Shown: positions 1-8,749 of the stretch, piece by piece
Layout: each line of letters starts with the position of its first letter
Numbering within the stretch: position 1 is the stretch's first letter
DNA from: Pseudonocardiales bacterium
GTDB taxonomy: Bacteria > Actinomycetota > Actinomycetes > Mycobacteriales > Jatrophihabitantaceae
Length of the DNA: 8,863 nucleotides
Direction of reading: 5' to 3'
Assembly: GCA_030840415.1 (NCBI GenBank)
Contig: JAVEEO010000344.1
Location: 1-8,863 of the forward strand
Program-made: the position numbers and the translations under genes
The notes under the pieces: generated by a model
The model's input: the letters and a program-made list of their open reading frames with translations, nothing else
What the model was told of the DNA's origin: nothing
Database searches by the model: none

Positions 1-211
1 CGGTGCGCAGCACAATTGGCACCTGATCGGGCTCCACCCCCTCGGAATAGCTGACGTCGGCCAGCCAGATGTGGACCGGGTACGGCTGCTCGGCCAGCGT
101 GGCCAGCAGCCGGGCCTGCACCGTCGAGGCCCGCGACTTGCCGGCGAACCAGCGCTGGTGAGCCAGCCAGTCCCGCAGCACCCGGGTCACCTCGGTGGTT
201 TCCACCCTCAT
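1..211 (-). CDS. mak: Maltokinase, N-terminal part (cut by window edge)
   Basis: This is the first 70 codons of a gene that continues beyond base 1. Maltokinase (Mak, also Pep2) uses ATP to phosphorylate maltose to maltose-1-phosphate, the substrate of the glucan-extending enzyme GlgE in the cytoplasm. The visible part reads as the maltokinase N-terminal cap: the motif [13 protein letters not shown] (about residues 15-27) followed by a strand-rich stretch with [13 protein letters not shown], much like the start of mycobacterial Mak. The kinase-fold catalytic residues lie outside the window. The ATG overlaps the treS stop as ATGA, and GGAAGGGG seven bases upstream supports this start. In mycobacteria Mak binds TreS, so the overlap fits co-translation of two partners. 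Identification rests on the N-cap motif and on the treS neighbour; I am fairly sure, but cannot confirm that the rest of the gene is intact. Confidence 0.88.
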   Translation of the reverse strand, partial: MRVETTEVTRVLRDWLAHQRWFAGKSRASTVQARLLATLAEQPYPVHIWLADVSYSEGVEPDQVPIVLRT

Positions 212-2016
212 CGCCGCGCCCCTTCCTGGTCGGTGGCGGCCTGCCCCGCGCCGCCGTCCTCGCCGCGCCCGGACAGCGCGCCCTCGGGCCAGTCGGTGGC
301 CATCGCGCCCGCCGACGGCAACCCGCTGCCGCCGGGCAGCTGGTGCACCGGGATGCGCAACCAGTAGAAGCCGTGCCCGGCCACCGTGAGCAGGTAGGGC
401 AGTTCGCCGATCGCCGGGAAGTGGCTGCCGCCGGTCATCTCGATCGGCTCGGCGCCCTGCCAGGCCCGCAGGTCGAGCTCGACCGCCTGCGGGAACCGCG
501 AGAGGTTGTTCACGCACAGCACCACGTCGTCGCCGAACTCGCGGACGAAGGACAGCACCGACGGGTTGGAACCGCCCAGGTCGGTGAAGGTGCCGAGGCC
601 GAAGGCCGGGTTCTGCTTGCGCAGCCCGATCATCCGCCGGGTCCAGTGCAGCAGCGAGGAGGTGTTGCGGGTCTGGGACTCGACGTTGGTGACCTGGTAG
701 CCGTAGATCGAGTCCAGGTTCACCGGCAGGTACAGCCGGCCCGGGTCGCACTGGGAGAACCCGGCGTTGCGGTCCGGCGTCCACTGCATCGGGGTGCGGA
801 CGCCGTCCCGGTCGCCGAGCCAGATGTTGTCGCCCATCCCGATCTCGTCGCCGTAGTACAGCACCGGCGAGCCGGGCAGCGACAGCAGCAGCGCGGTGAA
901 CAGCTCGATCCGGTTCAGGTCGTTGTCCAGCAGCGGGGCCAGCCGGCGCCGGATGCCGATGTTGGCCTTCATGCGGGGGTCCTGGGCGTACTCGTTCCAC
1001 ATGTAGTCGCGTTCCTCGTCGGTGACCATCTCCAGGGTCAGCTCGTCGTGGTTGCGCAGGAAGATGCCCCACTGGCAACTGTCGGGAATGGCGGGCGTCT
1101 GGGCCAGGATCTCCGAGATCGGGTAACGGCTCTCGCGCCGGACGGCCATGAAGATCCGCGGCATCACCGGGAAGTGGAAGGCCATGTGGCATTCGTCGCC
1201 GCCGACGGAGAAGTCGCCGAAGTACTCGACCACGTCGTCGGGCCACTGGTTGGCCTCGCACAGCAGCACCCGGTCGGGGTAGTTGGCGTCGACCTCCTTG
1301 CGCACCCGCTTGAGCACCTGGTGGGTCTCGGGCAGGTTCTCGCCGTTGGTGCCGTCCCGGACGAACAGGTAGGGCACCGCGTCCAGCCGGAAGCCGTCGA
1401 TGCCGATGTCGAGCCAGAACCGCAGCGCGTCCATGATCGCGTCGACCACGGCCGGGTTGTCGAAGTTGAGGTCGGGCTGGTGGGAGAAGAACCGGTGCCA
1501 GAAGTACTGCTTGCGGACCGGGTCGAAGGTCCAGTTGGACGGCTCGGTGTCGACGAAGATCACCCGGGCGTCGGGGTAGCGGCTGTCGTCGTCGGCCCAG
1601 ACGTAGAAGTCGCCGTACGGGCCGTCGGGATCCTTGCGCGACTCCTGGAACCACGGGTGCTGGTCGGAGGTGTGGTTCATGACGAAGTCGATGATCACCC
1701 GGATGCCGCGGTCGTGGGCGGCGTTGAGGAACTCGCGGAAGTCATCGATGGTGCCGAACTCGGGCAGCACGTCGGTGTAGTCGGCGACGTCGTAGCCACC
1801 GTCGCGCAGTGGGGACGGGTAGAACGGCGGCAGCCAGAGGCAGTCCACCCCGAGCCACTGCAGGTAGTCCAGTTTGCCGGTCAGGCCCTTGAGGTCGCCG
1901 GTCCCGTCGCCGTTGGAGTCGGCGAAGCCACGGACCAGTACCTCGTAGAACACCGCGCGCTTGAACCATTCCGGATCAGGCACCTCGGAGGCGGGGTGGT
2001 TCAGTTCGGTTTCCAC
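208..2016 (-). CDS. treS: Trehalose synthase (maltose alpha-D-glucosyltransferase), GH13_16
   Basis: TreS interconverts trehalose and maltose by intramolecular glucosyl transfer; in actinobacteria it mostly feeds maltose to Mak and the GlgE pathway. The 602-residue protein matches the family length (M. tuberculosis TreS is about 601). An (alpha/beta)8 barrel fills roughly residues 20-450, with DFVMNHT at 110-116, the nucleophile Asp212 in [10 protein letters not shown], the acid/base Glu254 in CEANQWP and Asp324 in RNHDE. Spacings of 42 and 70 residues between these agree with those I recall for mycobacterial TreS. A beta-sandwich C-terminal domain ends near HGFYWLRIP (548-556). About 46 Gly/Ala-rich residues follow, longer than I recall for mycobacterial TreS. 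The start is GTG, chosen because GAGGAG lies eight bases upstream and [14 protein letters not shown] begins right after a short leader. TreS and Mak are separate proteins here, not the TreS-Mak fusion found in some bacteria. Confidence 0.96.
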   Translation of the reverse strand: METELNHPASEVPDPEWFKRAVFYEVLVRGFADSNGDGTGDLKGLTGKLDYLQWLGVDCLWLPPFYPSPLRDGGYDVADYTDVLPEFGTIDDFREFLNAAHDRGIRVIIDFVMNHTSDQHPWFQESRKDPDGPYGDFYVWADDDSRYPDARVIFVDTEPSNWTFDPVRKQYFWHRFFSHQPDLNFDNPAVVDAIMDALRFWLDIGIDGFRLDAVPYLFVRDGTNGENLPETHQVLKRVRKEVDANYPDRVLLCEANQWPDDVVEYFGDFSVGGDECHMAFHFPVMPRIFMAVRRESRYPISEILAQTPAIPDSCQWGIFLRNHDELTLEMVTDEERDYMWNEYAQDPRMKANIGIRRRLAPLLDNDLNRIELFTALLLSLPGSPVLYYGDEIGMGDNIWLGDRDGVRTPMQWTPDRNAGFSQCDPGRLYLPVNLDSIYGYQVTNVESQTRNTSSLLHWTRRMIGLRKQNPAFGLGTFTDLGGSNPSVLSFVREFGDDVVLCVNNLSRFPQAVELDLRAWQGAEPIEMTGGSHFPAIGELPYLLTVAGHGFYWLRIPVHQLPGGSGLPSAGAMATDWPEGALSGRGEDGGAGQAATDQEGARR

Positions 2017-2024
2017 TGCCGATG

Positions 2025-2030
2025 CTCCTC
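2025..2030 (-). promoter_or_regulatory. Ribosome binding site of treS
   Basis: On the minus strand this reads GAGGAG, with eight bases between it and the GTG start at 2016. It supports the GTG codon as the true start in the absence of a nearby ATG. Confidence 0.75.
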
Positions 2031-2034
2031 ACAC

Positions 2035-2045
2035 GTTTGCCAAAC
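2035..2045. promoter_or_regulatory. 11-bp palindrome overlapping the treS leader, possible operator
   Basis: GTTTG-C-CAAAC is a perfect inverted repeat around one central base, ending five bases upstream of the treS ribosome binding site. A protein bound here could block initiation or transcription of treS. A second 11-bp palindrome has its centre 32 bp further upstream, close to three helical turns. The role is inferred; no regulator is encoded in the window. Confidence 0.35.
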
Positions 2046-2066
2046 TGCGCCGCATGCACGCCGTAC

Positions 2067-2077
2067 GCAAGCCTTGC
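2067..2077. promoter_or_regulatory. 11-bp palindrome upstream of treS, possible operator
   Basis: GCAAG-C-CTTGC is a perfect inverted repeat around one base. It shares its architecture (5-bp arm, central C/G, 5-bp arm) but not its full sequence with the palindrome at 2035-2045, and lies on about the same helix face. A 10-bp palindrome, CTACCGGTAG, follows at 2084-2093. Function is unknown. Confidence 0.3.
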
Positions 2078-2141
2078 CAATCCCTACCGGTAGCCGCGCG
2101 GCCCGGCTCGGGCCACCCGCGGACCCGAGTCTGCCACGTGC

Positions 2142-2155
2142 TGTAAACGCTCACG
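2142..2155. promoter_or_regulatory. LacI-family-like operator candidate between treZ and treS
   Basis: The plus strand reads TGTAAACGCTCACG, which fits 13 of 14 positions of the catabolite-responsive type consensus TGWNANCGNTNNCA used by LacI/GalR-family repressors. The central CG and flanking A and T are present; the last A is G. Sugar genes in actinobacteria are often controlled by this family, so it is plausible here, but single short matches occur by chance. It lies about 125 bases upstream of the treS start. Confidence 0.25.
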
Positions 2156-2175
2156 GAAAGCACACCTGGCGCCGG

Positions 2176-2189
2176 CCGGGCTGCCCCGG
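2176..2189 (-). terminator. GC hairpin after treZ, weak terminator candidate
   Basis: CCGGG and CCCGG flank a four-base loop, about 16 bases after the treZ stop on the coding strand. There is no T-run after it, although actinobacterial hairpin terminators may lack one. The stem is only five pairs in a very GC-rich region, so it may be chance. Confidence 0.2.
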
Positions 2190-2204
2190 TGGTCGCGCCA
2201 CGAC

Positions 2205-4022
2205 TCAGCCGACCCGGACGATCGCCGCCGATTCGGCGGCCAGCCGCACGGTGCCGGCCGCGGCCCCGGACGAGCCGGACAACCCGAATGAGCCGGACGA
2301 GCCGGACGAGCCGCTGTCCGGCAGGCTCGCGGTATCGGTGGCCAGCACGATCTCGCTCGCGCCCGGCACCGGCACGTCCTGCGGCTGGCCGGCCAGGTTG
2401 GCCACCACCCGCAGCTCGCCGCGGTGCACGACCAGCCAGTTCGCGTCGGCGTCGAAGTCCACCTCGACCTCGGTCAGCAACGGCGCGGCCAGGCTCGGCT
2501 CGTCGCGGCGCAGCCGGATCAGTTCGCGGTACAGCCGCAGCATCTCGGCGTGGCTGCCGGTCTCGGACTCCGCCCAGTTCAGCACCGCCTCGTGGTAGGC
2601 GGCCGGGTCCTGCGGATCGATCATCTGCGAGACGTCCCAGCCGTGGTCGGCGAACTCGGCGATCCGGCCCTCGCTGACCGCCCTGGCCAGCTCCGGCTGC
2701 GGATGCGAGGTGAAGAACGGCCACCGGGTGCTGGCCGCCCACTCCTCACCCATCCACAGCATCGGGGTGAAGGGCGAGCTGAACAGCAGCATCGCGCCGA
2801 TCTTGAGCTTGCCGGTGCTGGTCAGCTCGGGCAGCCGGTTGCCGGCCGCCCGGTTGCCGACCTGGTCGTGGTCCTGCAGGAAGACCACGAACCGCCAGCC
2901 CGGGGTGTGCTCGCGGTCCACCGGCTTGCCGTGGTCGCGACCGCGGAAGGAGGAGTACGTCCCGTCGTGGAAGAACGCCCGGGTGAACACCTTGGCCAGG
3001 CTCTCCAGCGAGCCGAAGTCGGCGTAGTAGCCGCCCCGCTCGCCGGTCAGCATCGCGTGCAGCACGTGGTGCACGTCGTCGTCCCACTGGGCGTCGAGAC
3101 CGTAGCCGCCCTGCTTCGCCCCGGTTTCGCCTTCGGCGCGCGGGGTGATCAGCATCGCGTCGTTGAGGTCGGACTCGGCGATCAGCGGCAGCGGCCGGCC
3201 GACCGCCGCGCTGAGCTCGTCGACCTCGATGGCCAACTGCTCGAGCAGGTGGGTCGGCGACGAGTCCTGCAGGGCGTGCACCGCGTCCAGCCGCAGGCCG
3301 TCGATGTGGAAGTCGCGCAACCAGGTCAGGGCGTTGTCCAGGATGTAGCGGCGCACCTCGTCGCTGCCGTCGGAATCGAGATTGACCAGGTCGCCCCAGG
3401 TGTTTCGCCCGGTCTTGAGGTACGGGCCGAACCGGGGCAGGTAGTTGCCGCTGGGGCCGAGGTGGTTGTAGACCACGTCCAGGATCACCGCCAGGCCCCT
3501 GGCGTGGCAGGCGTCGACGAACCGCTTGAGCGCGTCCGGGCCGCCGTACGGCTCGTGCACGGCGTACCAGGCCACCCCGTCGTAGCCCCAGTTCCAGACC
3601 CCGTTGACGGCGTTGACCGGCAGCAGCTCGACGTGGCTGATGCCCAGCTCCACCAGGTGGTCCAGCCGCTCGATGGCCGAGTCCAGGGTGGCGCCGGGGG
3701 TGAAGGTGCCGATGTGCAGCTCATAGATCACCGCGCCGGGCAGCTCGCGGCCGGTCCAGCTGCCGTCCTGCCAGCGGTGGGCGGTGTCGTCGTAGACCTC
3801 GGTCAGGCCGTGCACCCCGTCGGGCAGCCGCTGCGAGCGCGGGTCCGGCACGGGGGTTTCGTCGTCGTCGAGCAGGTAGCCGTACCGGGTACCCGGCGCC
3901 AGGTCCTCCTCCAACTGCCACCAGCCGGGCCGGTCCTGGGCCGGCACCAGCTCGGCGATCCGGTCGGTGCCGATGGCTGCTCGCACCCGGCTGGCCAGCG
4001 GTGCCCACACTGCGGGTCGCAT
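2205..4022 (-). CDS. treZ: Malto-oligosyltrehalose trehalohydrolase, GH13_10
   Basis: TreZ hydrolyses the alpha-1,4 bond next to the terminal trehalose unit made by TreY, releasing free trehalose and a shortened maltodextrin in the cytoplasm. The 605-residue protein begins with the family's VWAPLASRVR, an N-terminal beta domain (about 1-90, ending in PDPRSQRLPDGVHG). A GH13 barrel follows, with YELHIGTF at 100-107, DVVYNHLGPSGNY at 182-194, nucleophile Asp246 in DGLRLDAVHAL, Glu283 in LIAESDLND and Asp386 in LQDHDQVGNR. The C-terminal beta domain carries an odd Ser/Gly stretch at about 569-586 coded by a 9-bp repeat, and this helps make the protein about 25 residues longer than the mycobacterial form. 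The ATG has GAGGA five bases upstream and matches the expected family N-terminus. It is separated from treY by 176 bases, so it may have its own promoter, though I see none that is convincing. Confidence 0.96.
   Translation of the reverse strand: MRPAVWAPLASRVRAAIGTDRIAELVPAQDRPGWWQLEEDLAPGTRYGYLLDDDETPVPDPRSQRLPDGVHGLTEVYDDTAHRWQDGSWTGRELPGAVIYELHIGTFTPGATLDSAIERLDHLVELGISHVELLPVNAVNGVWNWGYDGVAWYAVHEPYGGPDALKRFVDACHARGLAVILDVVYNHLGPSGNYLPRFGPYLKTGRNTWGDLVNLDSDGSDEVRRYILDNALTWLRDFHIDGLRLDAVHALQDSSPTHLLEQLAIEVDELSAAVGRPLPLIAESDLNDAMLITPRAEGETGAKQGGYGLDAQWDDDVHHVLHAMLTGERGGYYADFGSLESLAKVFTRAFFHDGTYSSFRGRDHGKPVDREHTPGWRFVVFLQDHDQVGNRAAGNRLPELTSTGKLKIGAMLLFSSPFTPMLWMGEEWAASTRWPFFTSHPQPELARAVSEGRIAEFADHGWDVSQMIDPQDPAAYHEAVLNWAESETGSHAEMLRLYRELIRLRRDEPSLAAPLLTEVEVDFDADANWLVVHRGELRVVANLAGQPQDVPVPGASEIVLATDTASLPDSGSSGSSGSFGLSGSSGAAAGTVRLAAESAAIVRVG
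2267..2311 (-). repeat. In-frame 9-bp tandem repeat within treZ
   Basis: Five 9-bp units occur on the plus strand. Three are CGGACGAGC; the second and third in order are diverged (CGGACAACC and CGAATGAGC). Read as treZ they encode a Ser-Ser-Gly-like stretch (SGSSGSSGSFGLSGSSG). Because the unit is three codons, copy-number change keeps the reading frame. It probably forms a flexible loop between strands of the C-terminal domain and is unlikely to touch the active site. Confidence 0.8.
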
Positions 4023-4027
4023 CCTCG

Positions 4028-4032
4028 TCCTC
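4028..4032 (-). promoter_or_regulatory. Ribosome binding site of treZ
   Basis: GAGGA on the minus strand lies five bases before the ATG at 4022, inside a purine-rich run containing three GAGG elements. It supports the chosen start. Confidence 0.65.
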
Positions 4033-4058
4033 GCCTCGCGTTCGGTACTCGATGCTCG

Positions 4059-4076
4059 GGCCTGTTTGTTCAGGCC
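4059..4076 (-). other. 6-bp stem-loop in treZ leader (second of two)
   Basis: On the coding strand GGCCTG and CAGGCC flank the loop AACAAA, giving a perfect six-pair stem about 36 bases before the treZ start. It could be a leader RNA hairpin, part of a terminator for the glgX-treY transcript, or an operator. No T-run follows. Confidence 0.4.
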
Positions 4077-4084
4077 GGTGTTGC

Positions 4085-4099
4085 TCGCCGGGTGTTCGC
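4085..4099 (-). promoter_or_regulatory. 15-mer shared with the glgX leader
   Basis: The plus strand reads TCGCCGGGTGTTCGC, which differs by one base from TCGCCGGGTGCTCGC at 8678-8692. Both copies have the same orientation and both lie upstream of a gene of this pathway (63 bases before treZ, 41 before glgX). A shared regulator site is a possible explanation. The hairpin around this copy is not preserved in the other, so any common function would be in the sequence itself. Confidence 0.3.
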
Positions 4100-4104
4100 C
4101 CGGC
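4087..4104 (-). other. 6-bp stem-loop in treZ leader (first of two)
   Basis: On the coding strand GCCGGG and CCCGGC flank the loop CGAACA, another perfect six-pair stem with a six-base loop, its centre 28 bases from the next hairpin. Two strong consecutive stems between treY and treZ could reduce read-through from upstream or shape the treZ leader. The function is not established. Confidence 0.4.
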
Positions 4105-4140
4105 CGGATCTGGCGCGGTGGTCGGCCAGTCCGCTTCAGT

Positions 4141-4202
4141 CGGTCAAGGGTCAGCGGTCAAAGGGTTCAGCGGTCAAAGGGTTCAGCGGTCAAAGGGTTC
4201 AG
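4141..4202 (-). repeat. 16-bp tandem repeat at the treY stop codon
   Basis: On the coding strand CTGAACCCTTTGACCG occurs three times exactly, head to tail (4202-4187, 4186-4171, 4170-4155), followed by a 14-bp degenerate copy (4154-4141) and a further CTGAAG start. The treY stop TGA is bases 2-4 of the first unit. Each unit holds two TGA triplets nine bases apart. As 16 is not a multiple of three, the three exact copies put stops in all three frames. It looks like a small variable-number repeat grown from the end of treY. Confidence 0.9.
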
Positions 4203-6516
4203 TCGGCCCGGGTCAGGAAGGCCACCGGATAGCGCCGCAGCAGCTGTGCCAGCCGGACCCGTCCGTCATACTGCTCGCCGGTCAGCTGGTCCAGATAGCG
4301 GCCCGGGCCGAGCTCGAGGACGCTGTCCTGCCAGCCGCCGGCGCGCCGCAGCCCGACCGGCAGCCGGGTGGCCACCGCCACCGCCCCGCCGCGGTCGAAG
4401 GCGACGGCATGGTCGGCGGTCAGGCCCGAGACGGTCAGCGGGGTATAGCCGGTGAACCGCTCGGGACGCTCACGCCGCTCGCGCAGCACCCGGCTGGTCA
4501 GCCACAGCTTGGCCGCCCCGGCCTGCTCCAGCGGCGGACCGCCGGCGGCGTCTGCGAAGCCGGCCAGCAGTTGCCGGCGCAGCTCGAAGGCCACCGGCCG
4601 CCGGTTGTCCGGGTCCACCAGCGAGTAGTCGTAGAGCTCGGTGCCCTGGTAGACGTCCGGTACGCCGGGCATTGCCAGCTGCACCAGCTTCTGGGACAGG
4701 CTGTTGGACCAGCCGTCCGGGGTGATCTCGGTGATCAGCTCGTCCAGCAGCCGGTGCACCTGATCGTCGTCGTAGGCCCGGTCCACCGCCTGGTGCACCG
4801 CGGCCTCGAAGCCGGCATCCGGGTCGCGCCAGCCGGTGCCCTCGGTGGCCTCCCGCATCGCCTTCTCGGCGTAGGCGTGCATTCGATCGCGTTCGATCCA
4901 GCCGGCGCCGGCGAAGCTCTGCCACAGCAGGTAGCCGAACGCGGCGGACGGGATGGGCGCGGCCGCCAACAGCCGCTCGGCGGTGCCGTACCAGCGCTCG
5001 CCGAGTTCGGGCAGCACCGCCAGCCGGGCCCGGACGTCCTCGCTGCGCTTGGTGTCGTGGGTGGACAGCGTGGTCATCGACTCCGGCTGCAGCTGCTGGC
5101 GTTGCTGCTGGGCGGCGTGGAACCGCGCCGGCGTGCTGCCGTAGCCGCCCGGGTCGCCGCCCACCTCGTTCAGGCCGACGGCGCGGTTGTAGCGGTAGTA
5201 GGCGGTGTCCTCGACGCCCTTGGCCATGATCGCGCCGGTCGCCTGCTCGAACCGGATGCTGATCTCGGTGCCGGCATCGGACAACAGCGGCAGCAGGTTT
5301 GTGAGAGCCTCGCGGATTTCGGGACGCCGGCTGGCGGCCAGCTCGGCGGCGGCGTCGAGGTGCTCGGCACCGACCGGGTGGTAGGAGCGGTAGACGCCGA
5401 AGGCGACGGCCAGCTCGGTCAGGGCCTGCACCAGGTCCTCGTCGCTGACCCGGAGCTCGGGCTGGGCGTGCCGGACGGCGCGGGTGATCCGCAGCAGCTC
5501 GGCATGCAGGATGGACTCGGCCACCGTCCGCTTGCCCTGTTCCAGGTGCTCGGTCCAGCTGCGCCGGTCGCCGGTCAGCTCGGCGTAGCGGCGGCTGACC
5601 TCGGCCTCGGCCGCCGGGTCGTAGAGCAGGGTGTTCACCTCGGCCAGCGCGTCGTAACCGGTGGTGCCGGCCACCGGCCAGCCGGCCGGCAGCTGCTCGC
5701 CCGGCTCGGTGATCTTTTCCACCAGGATCCAGGCGTCCGGGGCGGCGGTGGCCAGCCGGTCCAGGTAGCCGGCCGGGTCGGCCAGCCCGTCCGGATGGTC
5801 GATCCGGATGCCCTGCACGTCGCCGGCGGCGACCCAGCGCAGCACCTCGGCGTGGCTGGCGTCGAAGACCGCCTCGTCCTCGACCCGGATGCCGGCCAGG
5901 TCGGTGACGGCGAAGAACCGCCGGTAGTTCTGCTCGTCGTCGGCCCGCCGGTAGCTGACCAACTCGTAGTGCTGGCGGGCGTGCACCTCGCCGGCGCTGT
6001 CGCCGGGGCCGGCGGTGCCCTCGGCGATCGGGTAGCGGTGCTCGAAGTAGCGCAGCTCGCCGTGTACCACGCTGAGCTGGTCGTCGCCGGCGTCGTCGCC
6101 CAGCACCGGCAACTTGATCCGGCCGTTGCCGGCCCGCCAGTCGACGTCGAACCAGGCGGCGTATTGCGAGTCCGGGCCGTCGCGCAGCAGTTGCCACCAC
6201 GGCTCGTTCTGGGCGGCGTCGGCCACCCCCATGTGGTTGGGCACGATGTCGACCACGGTCTGTAGGCCGAGCGCGCGGGCCGCGGCGGCCACCGCCAGCC
6301 GGCCCTGCTCGCCGCCGCGCTCGGCATCGACCCGGCGGTGACTGGTGATGTCGTAGCCGTGGTCCGAGCCCGAGGTGGCCTGCAGGATCGGCGACAGGTA
6401 GATCGCCTGCACCCCGAGCGCATCGAGGTAATCGGCCAGCTCCGCCGCCGCCGACAGCGGGAACTGCCGGCGGATCTGCAGGCGGTAGGTCGAGCCGGGG
6501 ACGAGGGTGCCCCGGG

Positions 6517-6520
<4 letters not shown>
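4199..6520 (-). CDS. treY: Malto-oligosyltrehalose synthase, GH13_26
   Basis: TreY isomerises the reducing-end alpha-1,4 bond of a maltodextrin to the alpha,alpha-1,1 bond, giving maltooligosyltrehalose for TreZ. The 773-residue protein fits the family (about 765 in M. tuberculosis). It opens with the signature STYRLQIRRQFPLSAAAELADYL closely followed by GVQAIYLSPIL and GSDHGYDI (51-58). The barrel shows DIVPNHMG (91-98), nucleophile Asp241 in GIRIDHPDGLADP, Glu268 in WILVEKI and Asp489 in STHDTKRSEDVRARL. The TreY-specific MAKGVEDTAYYRYNR lies at about 432-446, and a late PGVPDVYQGTEL segment is also typical. The ATG overlaps the glgX stop as ATGA, with CGGAG nine bases upstream inside glgX, so the two are probably translationally coupled. 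Coupling to the debranching enzyme rather than to treZ puts the supplier of linear chains next to the first user. Confidence 0.96.
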
Positions 6521-8637
<2,117 letters not shown>

Positions 8638-8642
8638 GTGTT

Positions 8643-8648
8643 CCCCTC
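8643..8648 (-). promoter_or_regulatory. Ribosome binding site of glgX
   Basis: GAGGGG on the minus strand lies five bases before the ATG at 8637 and confirms the start indicated by the family N-terminus. Confidence 0.7.
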
Positions 8649-8677
8649 GAATCGCGCAACGCCGAAACCTTCAGCGT

Positions 8678-8692
8678 TCGCCGGGTGCTCGC
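8678..8692 (-). promoter_or_regulatory. 15-mer shared with the treZ leader
   Basis: The plus strand reads TCGCCGGGTGCTCGC, 14 of 15 identical to the copy at 4085-4099 and in the same orientation. If the -10 box at 8744-8749 is real, this copy lies in the 5' untranslated leader, which would suit a roadblock repressor or an RNA-level element. Confidence 0.3.
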
Positions 8693-8743
8693 ACATGGCC
8701 AGACGAGCGGGCGCCCGCGCTGGGCACGGAGCACCGAAGCTCG

Positions 8744-8749
8744 AGTCTA
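8744..8749 (-). promoter_or_regulatory. Candidate -10 box of the glgX promoter
   Basis: TAGACT on the minus strand fits the actinobacterial TANNNT -10 pattern. The -35 is weak: only GTCAGAG-like sequence lies about 17-20 bases upstream. Transcription would begin near 8737, giving a leader of about 100 bases before glgX. TANNNT is rare in such GC-rich DNA, which gives it some weight. Confidence 0.35.

Noticed and set aside
208..2016. TreS-Mak fusion protein
   Set aside because: A TGA stop ends treS at 208-210 and mak has its own ATG and ribosome binding site, so they are separate proteins.
2132..2140. CCACGTG box in the treZ-treS gap as a regulator site
   Set aside because: CACGTG is a six-base palindrome expected often in GC-rich DNA and no supporting context was seen.
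4141..4202. CRISPR-like array
   Set aside because: The units are only 16 bp and directly adjacent with no spacers.
4141..4202. TTGACC in each 16-bp unit as promoter -35 boxes for treZ
   Set aside because: No TANNNT box appears 16-19 bases downstream of any of them on the coding strand.
4155..4202. Resemblance of GGTCAAAGGGTTCA to a nuclear-receptor direct-repeat element
   Set aside because: That regulator family does not occur in bacteria; the likeness is coincidental.
343..6265. Very long plus-strand open frames (for example 343-2598, 2424-4232, 4001-6265)
   Set aside because: They lie antisense to conserved GH13 genes, have Val/Gly/Arg/Pro-rich unrecognisable translations, and are expected where third positions are G or C.
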